Shown here in pieces: positions 32,321-44,660 of a DNA stretch of 64,000 bases. Origin of the DNA: Sanderia malayensis (taxonomy: Eukaryota > Cnidaria > Scyphozoa > Semaeostomeae > Pelagiidae); contig RQOL01000718.1 of NCBI GenBank assembly GCA_013076295.1, positions 5,306,081 through 5,370,080 on the forward strand, in the 5' to 3' direction. Both the position numbers and the translations under genes were made by a program. Within the stretch, counting starts at the first letter, position 1, and every line of letters starts with the position of its first letter. The notes below the pieces were generated by a model. The model saw nothing but the letters and a program-made list of their open reading frames with translations, was not told the DNA's origin and did not search any database.

Positions 32321-33482
32321 TAACCTTCGTGACTTCATGAATATTAATGAGCTTGATAGCAATACAAGTGTACAGGATCGTTTACGCCACGGCATCTTTT
32401 GTCAAGGTCAAATGAGCCAATCATATTCCATGAGATCTTTGAAACCGGGGCACTCTGTTGCCATCGATGCCATCATGTTGCTGTGTGTTGTTGTTTGCAA
32501 AGTGAAATGTGAAAAGATGGCAGCATGAGTAGTGAATCTTTCACTAATGGAAAAAGCAGTGGATTTTGCCCAGAGTTTCTTGGGGCTTAGAAATTTAAAG
32601 CCATTTCAAAGGAGTGCTTTGATCGGGATACTGCAGGGAAGAGACATCTTTGTTTCACAGCCCACTGGAAGTGGGAAGTCAGCCATTTATCAGTTGGCTC
32701 CAGTTGTATTCGACTCGTATGACACACTGCTTTTTTGTGGAACTGAACAATTATCAGCCATAGTAGCATCCGTTCTCCAGACTGAGGAGTTTGTCAGCAC
32801 AGTTTCAGATAGGGCAGAAGCACATTTCCTTGTTATTCAGCCTCTCATTTCATTGATTGAGGATCAAATCAACAAATTTAGTGGTGGAAAAATTAAAGTC
32901 AGTCGCCTGTGATGCCAGCTTTCTTCTTCTGCTCAACATAACATCATCGGTAGCAAGTCAGATGACTCAGATGTCACCTCCCAGATTATATTTGCCTCTC
33001 CAGAAGCTGTGTTGGATACACATAGATCTTATCTTAGATCATCAAATGGTATACGAATGGTTGCAATTGATCCACACAAGCTCATTGTGTTGTAAAATGG
33101 TGGGTATGGTCTATTATTGGGGTAGTATACACTTTCTTTCAACAAGCAACAAGTCAATATGCAACAAGGGATTGAATGGCCAGGACGATAAGCAACTCCA
33201 GTGTTCAATAAAATAAATTAAGCAACAAGTAGTTAAGCAACTATGCTAAAAATTCCAGAGCTTGTTTGATTATGCAAGATTTCATGGTTGAAAGAGATAT
33301 ATTTGGCATTTTCACGGTTTTTCCTATATTTAGACCATAAATTAAAGCAGTGTGTGATGCAAAGCCACCACTGTAAAATTCTAATAACAAAGGACACATA
33401 GAGCTTTTGAAAAGGTTTCATTCTTAAGGAGCTCTTCTGCTCTGCAATCTTTTTCAGTCTTTATTAGCAATTTAGTGCTATA

Positions 33483-34065
33483 CTAGGAAGGCTGGCGCGC
33501 TTCGCGCGCCACCTCCCTAGTGTGTTGGCCTTCGATGTGAGTGGAACAGCGATCTTCAAAAAAAGTGGGGTGGGTTTCTGTTGTTTTGGCCTTCGGCCTG
33601 AGTGGGACAGCGATCTTAAACAGAAGTGGGGTGGGTTTTTGTTGTTTTGGCTTTCGATCTGAGTGGGAAAGCAATCTTCAACAAAAGTGGGGTGGGTTTC
33701 TGTTGTTTGGGCCTTCGATCTGAGTGGGACAGCGATCTTAAACAGAAGTGTGGTGGGTTTCAGTTGTTTTGGCCTTCGATCTGATTGGAACAGCGATCTT
33801 CAACAAAAGTGGTGCGGGCTTCTGTTGTTTTGGCCTTCGATCTGAGTGGGAAAGCAATCTTAAACAAAAGTGGGGTGGGTTTCTGTTGTTTTGGCTTTCG
33901 ATCTGAGTGGGAAAGCAATCTTCAACAAAAGTGGGGTCGGTCTCTGTTGTTTTGGCCTTCGGTCTGAGTGGGACAGCGATTTTGAACAGAAGTGGGGTGG
34001 GTTTCTGTTGTTTTTGCCTCTGATCTGACTGGAACAGCGATCTTGAACAAATGTGGGATGGACAC
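33483..34065 (-). mobile_element. Helitron-like 3' end with 61-bp tandem repeats
   Basis: About 8.5 units of 61 bp (33530-34055; TGTTGTTTTGGCCTTCGATC, GAGTGGGACAGCGATC, AAGTGGGGTGGG). Beside them lies a perfect GC-rich hairpin (GGCGCGC TTC GCGCGCC at 33493-33509), and, on the minus strand, CTAG followed by T at 33483. Tandem repeats, hairpin and CTAG|T are the 3' plan of the Helitron family described at 22515-28884, though the repeat unit differs. The 5' end was not found. It lies in the intron of RecQ copy 2. Confidence 0.5.
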
Positions 34066-35664
34066 GCAAAGTAATATACTTTCAGTTGAAATTATGCGAG
34101 TTTTAAAAGTTTTATCCATTCCCGGAACACACGGTGCATGTAATTCCGAACCCCAATTGCCATTCGAAGTGGTTCCAGGTCCATGTTTTCTCCGATGCAC
34201 AATTTTCAGCAGCTTTTTAGCCAGCGTGGCAGAAACGCCTCTACTAGAACCCCATGCAGAGATGCTTTGTGAACGAAGGATCAGATTTGTGAGTACATAA
34301 TATAAGAAAGCAGATTCGGACTGAATTTATCAATGTCATTCGAGATTTCCATTAAAGAATACACAGTTTTAATACAACAGATGACACTCAATAACACATG
34401 TGTACAACTACAAGAATTTCAAGACAGCAATACAGAAGCGCGTTATGAATAGTTTAGTGGGGCCCCTTAGTAAAATGCTTTTAAACACGCAGGTATATAT
34501 CAAAATTGTTAAAGTATAAAGGTGATTTTAAGTACAGCAGATAATTAAAGTTTTTAAGCAATTCACTCACGTATTTTACTGACCAAATCCACGTTCGTGT
34601 TGTGAATAGCAGCTTACGGTCAGTTGTGGGCACTTGTAGAATTTTTAATCCACGTGGAATTTAAGCAATCTTTTCCAGCGTGAGCACACATTTATTTTAT
34701 CCAGAAAGAAAGTGATGTGCATGAAAGATGAGTCCACAATGTTAGCCAGCGGATGGCGAATCGGCAATAGTAAATCACCAAAATAGCTTTTAGGCAACTC
34801 CATGTGTTTAGAACGCCTTCGGTTCAGTGAAATCCCGAAATTGCTGTTTCTGAAATTCGTGATTTAGGTCGTCGTATCGAGACCTGTTATTATAAAAGCA
34901 GAATTTGATCATTCATCGTTTTAGTATTAAAAATCTCTATAAACCAGTTGACCTAAATATATTGAATGCACGATAAGAAGAGGTATAGAAAGAAGTTTAG
35001 TAAAGGCAAATAGAAAGAACTTAGCCACTTACCAGTTAAATCTTGAAGCTTTGGGTTGGAAAGAAAAAAGTAAAACGGCAGCAAAAATATAACAGTTCAG
35101 TTATCCAACGAAAAAAATCCATTGGGTTTTGGGTTTGCCATTGCCTGCTCATCCCAAATTCGAAAATGAAAGATCTATTGAACACTTTCCTCGTCAATCA
35201 AAGACCACGGTAACAAAGGATGCGAGCGGATGAATGCGAAACGTAACAGGGTTTCATTGTTTCGAAAAGGCTCAGGGAGGCAAGACATCGCAGGAACGGT
35301 CATTTCGAGAAGGCTAACATTATCCAGACGCCGTGGTGAAGCTCTGGACATCTCCCTCGCACGCAAAACGAAAGGCCAGCAAGACAGCAGGCACCCCATC
35401 CTCTCACACCAAAGAGAAAGGCCTCGTTACAGGAAAACGGAGGGGGAAGAATTTTGAAAGTAGAAAAGTGGAAATATCTTTAAAATTAAGAGGAATTTTT
35501 TGCCAAAAAGAGCCTTGAGACTGAAGGAGATGAAGGGGAATAAATGAGAACGTTTTTGGAAAAGAATAAGAGGGGCACGAAAGGGCCACGGGGGCTAGAA
35601 CACGTCGACTGGGTTGCCTTTGATGCGGACACCTTTGCCGCTACGATTTTAGTATTTATTGATT
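34066..35664. other. Intron sequence of RecQ copy 2 without recognised features
   Basis: Short open frames (for example 35230-35457 plus and 35175-35399 minus) are mutually overlapping and carry no motif. I see no gene. Confidence 0.55.
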
Positions 35665-35708
35665 GAAATTATGTTGAAATACAGTCTACTGTATTTCAAC
35701 ATAATTTC
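35665..35708. repeat. Perfect 44-bp palindrome near a splice acceptor
   Basis: Arms of 21 bp, GAAATTATGTTGAAATACAGT and its exact complement, with a 2-bp spacer (CT), lie 26 bp upstream of the exon-2 acceptor of RecQ copy 2. Perfect matching implies recent origin or selection. Confidence 0.85.
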
Positions 35709-36834
35709 AGCATTTAAAATTTCTTTTCAAATAGGGGATCCTCAGGAGGGAAAACTCAAGCCTTCAGAGAGTCATATTACAGGCTCCGTGAGCTTCGCTC
35801 CCTATTACAAAGAAAAGTACAATTTGTAGTACTGACTGCAACTGCTTTACCAGAAATCAAGAAACAAATTATTGTGAATCTGCAATTGAGCTCAATCCTT
35901 CATATAACCGCCAGCCCTGACCGTTCTAACATCAAGTACACAATTTTAAATGCAAAGACTGATGACCCAGATAATTTGTTTGCATGGTTCTTGTCACTTT
36001 TTAAGGAAAAGGGTAACAGAGCAGACAGAGTTATAGTATTTTGTCAAACTCACCAACACTGTAGATCTTTATACCGATATTTGGATACAAATACTGAAAA
36101 TTTATATGTAAGTTATCTTTCAAGACTGTATGCAATGTTCCACGCAGGCACTGAAAATATAGGAAAATAATATGTCATAGAATCGATGACAAAAGATGAT
36201 GGCACAGTAAGGGTTTTGATTGGTACAACAGCATTTGGAATAGGGGTGGACTGCAAAAATTTGCATTTGATTGTGCATTTCGGTCCACCCATAGATATCG
36301 ATGACTATTTACAAGAAAGTGGAAGGGCAGGTCGTGATGGGCAGCGAAGCAATGCCATGCTTATATGTTATCCAAGGTGTACATCAGGAAGAAACTTGAA
36401 AAATAAAATGAAATTTTATCTGAATAACACGAATATTTGCAGACGCAAATTGACTTCGAAATGTTTTGGCTGTGATATGGATACCAATGGTGTTAAACAT
36501 AACTGTTGTGACATTTGTAACACTACCTGTTTGTGTGGTGATGAAAGATGTTTGTTGGAAAAAGAAAATATGATTTCCCAAATTGAAATATCATTCCAAC
36601 AGAAGAAGGCAAGCCCTGATTTAGACAGAATTTTGCAAAGAAAAGAAATGTTCTCTGATGCATACAGAAGTGACTTAAGATTTCAGTACAAAAACGATGG
36701 TTTTGTTCATTTTGTGATAGAAGCATGAGATTTGGTCAACATATGAAGTTTAACACGCTGAAAAAAATTGGATATAGAGCCACTTCAAAAAATGCCCCCA
36801 AATGCTATTTTTAGACATGAGTACTAGAGCCCAA

Positions 36835-38530
36835 CCCAGTGGGCAAACAACGTTGCTACAACGTTGAAAAAACGTTGATGTCCAACGTTGTATCTATGTT
36901 GAAATTATGTTGGAAATGAAAGTTTTTGTCAACGTTGAAGTTCAACGTTGAGACAACGTTTGTGTTGCAACTATTTTTCAACGTTGATATTATGTTGAAT
37001 CAACGTTTAATTAACGTTTTTTCCACGTACGTCCACCTAAAAGCATTCATTATTTATTTCACAATTTTTAGTTCAACATAATCTTCTCACAAGCTCATAA
37101 TAGAGCTAAACTTATTTCGCGTATTTGGAACAGGGCAAGTTTCGTATAGATAAATAAAGACAAACTATACATTTGCAACAATTCATTATAAATTCATCCT
37201 TCTATGTTTACACAAAAACTTAAAAAGTTCGTATACTTTTTTGAAACCAAATTATATCTTTGCTTTTTTTATTTCTTTCCACCATCTTTTCTAAGTCTTT
37301 CAACTTTTAGTAGTTGGCAAGAATGCTGTTAATTTCAGCTTCCATCACTTTTCTCCTGGATATTGGAGAACAACATCTAGAAGAAAAGAGAATGCAAAAT
37401 TTAATTCCTGACAAAGCTCCACAACATGTTTCTCGCAAATTTAACAGTTTGAAATAACTTCTGGTTCTGAAACTATCAAGAAATGGCAATTGGAGAGTTG
37501 ATGTTAATTAACACTTGAAAACATGATAGGCCTACCGAATAAAGTGCTTTTTGTTCTTTCTCTTTATCAACTTCAACTGTGTAATGGCACTTTTCAATTT
37601 CCGGCATAAATCAACCAAACTATTGGTATAAAATACCCTTACAAATGTAAACCCTTTAAATAATTATTTGCTTTACGATTCTCAAATCATGAAAATTTGA
37701 ATCATTGATGTTCATAAAGCTTGAAAATGCAAGACTTACCAAATGAGTTCATTGACGTATATTTTCTGTTACAACTTTTGCTTTGCATTTTCTCCAATTA
37801 TCGAAGGAACCAAATGGTTAAGACTTTTGCAGAACACAGCTTTTAAATTACAACGTTAGTGTAACTTCACTCAAATATATTTTTCTCAGATATTAGTAAA
37901 TTTTTCTGTCAAGGAATACTTGTAATTTAAAGTTCAAACATTGAACTAACCGCCAAAAATCCCTCACTTTGAAACTCTGTCAAAAAGTGTAAAAGTTTTG
38001 TTGCTTGGAAACAAAAGAACAGTGCCTTCCATTTTTGAAGGCAAAACAAATAGTATAGCTGCTAACGTCCAAAAAACGGCTGAATTGTTCATTTTAGTGA
38101 TAAAAGCATGAAACTTTGCAGGAATAATAGTAAGCATGTACTATATGATTTCTGATATGGATCCAAGCGATATTTGGTCATAGAGTGGAGAACTACGCAT
38201 GCTCAGATACTGGTCACATGAAACCGAGGCTGCGTTTTAATTAACTCATATCCCACGCAAAAGAACAAAAATATAAACAAAACCAATAAATACGGCTATA
38301 TTTAGGTGCTCTGTGTTAGGCAAGATCAAATGGTTAGCTGCGCATGCGCTAATAGCTCTATCACGAAAACGAGGCTGTTGTAAAATTGGTAAGGTATAAA
38401 AGCAACAATATTCTTTGGAAAAACTGTAAAATTCAAAATTTAAAATAATGACAATTATAAAAAACGAGGCTATGACAAGATGTTTTACTAAAACGTTCAA
38501 CACGTGTTTTTGGTTGAAGCAATGGGTTAA
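36835..38530. repeat. Left inverted end of the Academ-like element
   Basis: The outer 200 bp are packed with (C)AACGTTGA palindromic 8-mers. Segments match 43740-44660 in reverse order with gaps, so the pair has diverged by indels. No coding capacity. Confidence 0.75.
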
Positions 38531-38659
38531 AGCCACTGAAGCACCGCAGGTAAGAATTATTTTCAGTTATTTTTAGCTATTTATTATTGCTTTGTGGAGG
38601 TACTTTATTAATTTTTTATTACTTCTTTCTTAAATAATTTATAAAAACAAAAATATTAA

Positions 38660-38745
38660 TTCGCGCCTCCTGTGGGCCTCGAACCTCTACTTGTCTCGCT
38701 GACTGCGGCACGAGGCAGACAAGCTAACCTCATCGCCACAGAACC
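38660..38745 (-). other. tRNA-like sequence (A- and B-box-like) inside the Academ element
   Basis: On the minus strand: CTGTGGCGATGAGGTTAGC (A-box-like) and, about 45 nt later, AGAGGTTCGAGGCCC (B-box-like), with CTGTGG and CCACAG able to pair at the ends. The T-arm stem does not pair well, so it is more likely a tRNA-derived SINE head or tRNA relic than a working tRNA. Confidence 0.35.
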
Positions 38746-38960
38746 ATAGTGAATAATTCGCAGTGTATTTCTTTGTTATTGGTTCATCATTCTAGTCCCG
38801 AGTTTTGGCTGTTTTATAGCTCAAGGAGCGAGTTGAGTGGAAGTGGAGCGACCAAGCCAACGCAATCTGATGTAGACTATTTCAAGATTTTCATTTTGTC
38901 AAACAAGATTCGATGTTTGATAATTCTTTTTTTCAGCTGTAAATCTTATCGCTTGGTCCT

Positions 38961-41900
38961 ATGGATTGGAAACTGTGCATCATTTGTCAAGCCAATAAAA
39001 CTGGAGAGCCTCTGCAGTGTCCTGCAATTTCTAAAAGGAAGGATGTTGGCGCAAGCTACTCATCGTTTGCTAATAACCTCCAAGAATTTCGAATCATTGG
39101 ATCAGTTCCTGGAAATCTGAACTTAGAGAATCTAGATGATGGACAGGGTGTGGAGAAAACTCTCATGGAGCGAAAGGCCTCATGGCATAAAACATGTAGA
39201 AATGCTTTTAGCAATGCAAAGCTGGAACGTGCAAAGAAAAGAAAGCATGAATGTGACCAGGACGATGAAAGCGACACCTCTTTTGGAACTGAATTTACGA
39301 CTAGCCCAATTAAAGCCAGGCGATCCAGTATTCCTACAAATACATCCACCAACTACTGTATCTTTTGTGATTCAAGTGACAGTCCTGAGCACCTTCATGC
39401 TGCTTCTACACTCGAGATTGACAGGAAAGTAAGGGAATGTGCATCTCTTGTTCATGACAATAAACTGATTGGCAAACTGGCATCTGGGGACATGATAGCC
39501 ATTGAGGCGAAGTACCACACTAAATGTTTAGTTGGTTTGTACAACAAGGCAAGGAAAGTAAAATGCAGCTGTACAAATGGAGACTCAATTACTGTTTCTT
39601 CTATAGATACAGAGGAACTGGCATTCACAGAACTTCTTGCTTTGATTGATGAAAGTATTCAGATTGAAAATCTTGCTGTGTTGAAATTGTCAGATCTTGC
39701 AAAATTCTATTCTTCAAGACTGAGTGAAGTGCAGGGAAGGGCACCGAAAGTTAATACAACAAGGCTGAAAGCACGCATACTGGCTTCATTCCCAGACCTA
39801 ACCGCACACACTCAAGGACGAGAGGTTCTTTTTGTGCTTGGTAATGAAATAGGTGGTGTTTTAATAGATGCCAAGAATAGAGATTCTGAGGCGTTCTACT
39901 TGGCCAAAGCTGCAATGATTGTAAGAAGGGAAATTCTTCAAATAAAAAACTGCTTTAATGGAACATTCTTAGATGATTGCCAGGCGAATTCAGTTCCTGC
40001 TTCACTTGTAACCTTATTAAATATGATAATGAGAGGCCCAACAACCAAAAGGGATACAACAGGGAGTCAAGCATGTCTTACTGTCGCTCAGTTGATAGTA
40101 TACAATAGCATATCTCGATTTAGAAACATATCCAGCGATCAGAGAAATAGCTACACACATCATGTGAGAAACAGAGAGTGCCCATTACCTATATACACGG
40201 CTGTTAAGATACATGGGACAACAAGAGAAAAATCACTAATTGACACCTTTTACAAGCTTGGGCTGTGTATATCATACGACAGGCTATTGTCTATTTCCAC
40301 AGATATAACAAACACTGTCATTGATAGGTATGAAAAGGATGGAATAGTATGCCCTTCCAAATTACGCAATGGGGTGTTTACAACTGCAGCGGTAGATAAC
40401 ATCGATCACAACCCAAGCGCAACCAGTTCGCAGGGTTCTTTTCATGGTACAGCCATCTCCTTGGTTCAGCACCTAACAACAGAAAATTCAGGGACAGAGA
40501 GACCTATTGATGTCTTTGACCCGAACAGATGCTCGTCTTCAAAAAAAATTACCACATTGCCACCCTATTACACTGATGTCCCACCGTTCACTCTTCCCTC
40601 TACAAATATTGCTATTTCTGATAGTAGCAATCAGTTGGGGTTCGAAGCGGATCAAATTTCCCCTCAAGTGAATTACGAAGATGACTGGCTTGAAAGTGCC
40701 AGACAAACCCTGACAAAAGAAGAGATAGGGAACGAAGAAGCAGTGTCATGGGCTGCATACCATGCTTCAAGATCATCAATATCATTTCACCAACCAGCTA
40801 TCATATCATTGCTTCCAATGTTCACTGAAAATGCACACTCGCTTGCTATGGTTGCGCACTCAATCAATGTCACCAGCAAGGCCATAATGCACTTGAATCC
40901 ATCGCAAATACCTGTCATCACAGCTGATCAACCTTTGTTTGCTCTGGCGAAACAAATTCAATGGATTACTGGCGGTGCATATGACGAGGATCATCTTCTT
41001 GTAATGATGGGTGGACTGCACATCGAAATTGCTGCTTTTAAGGCTCTCGGAAAGTGGTTGAACGGCAGTGGCTGGGTAGAAGCACTTATAAATGCATCAG
41101 TGGCATCATCAGGAGTGGCAGATTCATTTCTTTCAGCAAGTCATATCACAAGAACAAGAAGAGCCCATCAAATAACAGCAGCAGCTCTCCATATTCTAAT
41201 GAAGAAAGCATACGATGAATGTAGCAAATCAAATGAAAACAACAGCACTGTTGAACCGTTTGGTGACTGGAAAGACGAGAGAATGAAGAAGTGTCCCCAA
41301 TTTCTCTACTGGGCCACGGTACTGGAGTTTGAACTTCTTTGCCTCAAGCTTGTAAAAGCATTCCGAGAGGGAAACTTTTCTTTATAACTCCAAGCTATTC
41401 ATGATTTACTTCCTTGGATGTTTGCTCTTGATTGCTTCAACTATTCGAGATGGCTTTCTGTGCATTACCGAGACATGAGTGAGTTGCTTTTGAAGCACCC
41501 AGATTTGTTTAAAGAGTTTGAAAATGGCTCTTTTGTTGCTCACAAGACAAAGAGACTATTTTCCGCTATTGCGTTAGACCAGGCCCACGAGCAGGTCAAT
41601 GCCATCGTAAAAGGAGAAGGAGGTGCAATTGGGTTGACAGAAAATCCTGCAGCCCTCAGAAGATGGATGGTAGGTGGTCCGGAGCTGGCACGGATGGTAA
41701 AAGAGTTTGAAAATGTCACATTCGAACAAGAGAGCCAAAAGCACCACGAGCAAAAGCCGGCCATTCAAGCAGCCTTTGCGAAAGACGTGTCAAAATTAGT
41801 TGCTACAATTGATGAACTTAGCAATCCATTCAGGGAAGATGGGGAAAACCTTACAGCTCTTCATACAAAAGACATCATGAATGAAGATGTTGTGTTCACA

Positions 41901-43643
41901 GTGAGAAACGCAAGGAACCTCGGAGAGATGCAATGCAAGAAATTTTTTAAGGAGCGGCTCAAGGAAAAAACAAAGCCTCTAACAGATGCCATTACAAAAA
42001 ATAATTTTTCAACGTTCAATATCAAAGAGAAGAAGGTTATTTCAAAAGACAAAACAAAAGTAACAGTGTTAAAGGAAGACTGCGCTCTCTTTTCAAGGCT
42101 TTACATTGCATGTCAAAATCGTGATGGAAACCTTGAAGATTTCTTCAGGTTCGAAAACCAACCATGGCCTCCTTCGCTATCTAAAATGGGGCAGCTTCGA
42201 GGAGGCTCAAAGGCGGATCTTGTAGGCTGCTTGACGGGTTCTCTAGAAACCGAAGACCATCCAGTTGTAGATGCTGCTATATTAGATGGAGCAGTGATAG
42301 TGCAGATGTTGCAACCCAAAACTGTAACAACATTTGAAGAGTACTTTGACCTTATATTTGCCCCTTACATACTGAGACAGTTGCAATACGTGAAGAGGCT
42401 CGATATTGTTTGGGATATTTATAAAGAGGACTCTTTGAAGAAAACAACAAGAGAAAAGCGAGGATCAGGTCAGAGGAGAAAAGTCACGCCGTCTACCCGG
42501 ATTCCGTCTGACTGGAAAGGTTTCTTGAGAGTCAGTAACAACAAAGATGAACTTTTCAAACTCTTAGCAACCAAAGTGAGTATTGTTTGTTATGCCTGGT
42601 TTTCATATAATTGTAACTGCCGGGAAAGTGTCGGCAGTCCATCGGCTTTACTGCTATGTTCTTAAAGTTCCATGATATATTAAAGGATAAATATACATGG
42701 AAATTGTATAAAGTCACTTTGTAATTTTTGCTTTTAGGTGGTTTCTCTAAAGCTGTCGGCAGGTAAAACTATTTTTGCAACACATGGAGAAAATGTTTTG
42801 TCGTCCGAAGAAATGCCAGATATGAGTGCTCTTTCACCGTGTACTCATGAAGAAGCGGACACACGCATGATTATTCACACATTCGACGCCAGTCTGCATG
42901 GTCACCGAAGAATAAAGATTCGAAGTAACGACACTGATGTCGTAGTATTAGCTGTTGCATTCGCTCCACTTATTTCAATAGATGAGTTATGGATATCATA
43001 CGGCCCTTCCAAGCAGATTCGAAATCTTCCAGCCCATTCCATTGCCACATCAATAGGTCAGAAAACAGCCCGGGTGCTTCCCCTGTTTCATGCATTAACT
43101 GGGTGCGACACGGTTTCATTTTTCGGCGGCAGAGGAAAGAAGACAGCATGGGAGGTTTGGAAGGTATTTCCAGAGCCAACTACCACCCTCGAAAAGTTGA
43201 TGATGCTGCCGGATAATGTTGATGATGCATGCTTAGATGTCATTGAGAGGTTCACGATTCTCTTATACGACAGAACATGCAGTTTAAATAAAGCTAACGA
43301 AGTGAGACAAGTCCTTTTTGCAAGTAAAGCAAGGTCACTAGAAAACATTCCTCCAACGCAGGCAGCATTATTCGAACATATCAAGAGAGCTGTCTTTCAA
43401 GGTGCTTATGTATGGGGTCAAGCCCTGTTAAAGCAGCCTACTTTACCAAGTCCTTCCCTGTGGGGATGGAATTTAGAAAATAGCTACTGGGTGCCCTATT
43501 GGACTTCGCTACCTCAAGCCAAGGACTCTTGCTACGAACTAATCCGATTTGGCTGTAAAGCTGGTTGTCGGGGACGCTGTAAATGCCTCAAAGCTAATCT
43601 CGCTTGCACTGGATTGTATAACTGTGGAGGGAATTGCATTTAA
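38961..43643 (+). CDS. Academ-like transposase with XPG nuclease domain (one nonsense codon)
   Basis: Exon 1 38961-42575 (AAA|GTGAGT) and exon 2 42738-43643 (TTTTAG|GTG) join in phase 0 to about 1506 codons. N-terminus: a Cys/His zinc-binding region ('CIICQ', 'ASWHKTCRNAF', 'NYCIFCDSSDSPEHLH', 'AKYHTKCLVGLYN'). Middle: transposase core with 'ITADQPLFALAKQIQW', 'MMGGLHIEIAAFKALGKWL' and 'ALDQAHEQVNAIVKGEGG'. C-terminus: XPG/FEN-like acidic motifs 'HEEADTRMIIH', 'SNDTDVVVLAVAF' and 'HALTGCDTVSFFGG', then a cysteine-rich tail 'CKAGCRGRCKCLKANLAC'. One TAA at 41385-41387 falls where the related copy at 50000 has Tyr ('FNLYIDAL'). Predicted to cut and move the element; the nonsense codon should block it unless read through or a recent mutation. 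Confidence 0.82.
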
Positions 43644-43734
43644 TGAGTGGACCATATTATAAAAACAATAACAGTCAGTTGATTTTACTTTTTTTTCAAT
43701 TCCAAAGAATATTGTTGCTGTTATATTTTGACAA

Positions 43735-44660
43735 ATTTATCACAGCCTCGTTTTCGTGACAGGATTATTAACGCATGTGCAGCTCACCACTCATTCTTGT
43801 ATAAGTTAGAGCACCTAAATATAGCCGTATTTATTGGTTTTGTTTATATTTTTGTTCTTTTGCGTGGGATATGAGTTAATTAAAGCGCAGCCTCGGTTTC
43901 ATGTGACCAGTATCTGAGCATGCGTAGTTCTCCACTCTATGACCAAATATCGCTTGGATCCATATCAGAAATCATATAGTACATGCTTACTATTATTCCT
44001 GCAAAGTTTCATGCTTTTATCACTAAAATGAACAATTCAGGACGTTAGCAGCTATACTAAAAAGGAAACGCGGGAATAATTTGCGACATCGCAGAGATTG
44101 TGTAAACATAGAAGAATGAATTTACAATTAATTATTGCAAATATAAAGTATTTTTATTTATCTACATAAAACTTGCGCTGTTCCAAATTCACTGGAAAAG
44201 TTTAGCTCTCTTATGAGCCTGTAAGAGGATTATACTGAATTAAAAATTGTGAAATAAATAATGAATGCTTTTAGGTGGACGTACGTGGAAATAACATTGA
44301 TTAAACGTTGATTCAAGAACATAATGCGAACATTGAAAAATAGTTGCAAGAAAAACGTTGTCTCGACGTTGATCTTCAACCATGAGAAAAACTTGTCTTT
44401 AACTTTGCTTTCATAGCAATAGTTAACTTCTTTATCATATTAGAGTTATTTATTCACATCAAACTTCACAATTCGATCAGTGTTAAAAAAATACTAAAAT
44501 CTATTCAACGTTGATTCAACGTAGTATCAACGAAACATCTCAACGTTGTTTTCGGGTTGAGATATCGACGTTGATAAAATGTTGAACAGACGTTGATCAA
44601 CGTGCTAACCAAATTTCAACGTCATATCCACGTTGAATCAACGTCGTAGTGCCCACTGGG
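43735..44660. repeat. Right inverted end of the Academ-like element
   Basis: Inverted counterpart of 36835-38530, with the same order of blocks: CTCGTTTTCGTGA, AGCACCTAAATATAGCCGTA, the ATGGATCC / CATGCTTACTATTATTCCTG segment, AGGTGGACGTACGTGG and terminal ACGTTGA repeats. Confidence 0.75.

Larger units (their letters stand above)
32532..36728 (+). pseudogene. RecQ-family helicase copy 2 (two exons)
   Basis: Exon 1 (32532-33099): 'LKPFQRSALIGILQGRDIF', intact Walker A 'QPTGSGKSAIYQ', motif Ia 'VIQPLISLIEDQ'; a frame break after 'KIKVSRL'; the DExH box is damaged ('AIDPHK..', with extra bases before 'AHCVVKW'). Intron 33100-35734. Exon 2 (35735-36728) joins as 'KWGSSGGKTQAF' and holds 'VVLTATALPEIKKQ', 'RVIVFCQTHQHC', 'MFHAGTENIGK', a TAA (36168-36170), 'GTTAFGIGVDCKNL', 'YLQESGRAGRDGQRS' and the zinc-binding 'KHNCCDICNTTCLC'. 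RecQ proteins unwind DNA 3' to 5'. Two to three lesions make this copy inactive. It is divergent to the DUF6589-like remnant. Confidence 0.88.
36835..44660 (+). mobile_element. Academ-like DNA transposon with long inverted ends
   Basis: Termini CCCAGTGGGCA...ACGTTG (left, 36835) and the complement ending GCCCACTGGG (44660). Long inverted similarity continues inward: TTTTAGGTGGACGTACGTGG near 37030 and 44280, and GATATGGATCCAAGCGATATTTGG with neighbours near 38155 and 43955. Inside is one two-exon gene for a transposase with a C-terminal XPG-like nuclease domain, the gene layout I know for Academ elements. No clear target duplication: flanks read CCCAA | AACCC. It lies between RecQ copy 2 and the kinase. 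Confidence 0.75.

Noticed and set aside
33541..33967. Three overlapping 60-codon frames
   Set aside because: All are translations of the 61-bp tandem repeat.
38660..38745. A functional tRNA gene
   Set aside because: A- and B-box-like motifs are present but the T-arm does not pair; listed only as a tRNA-like relic.
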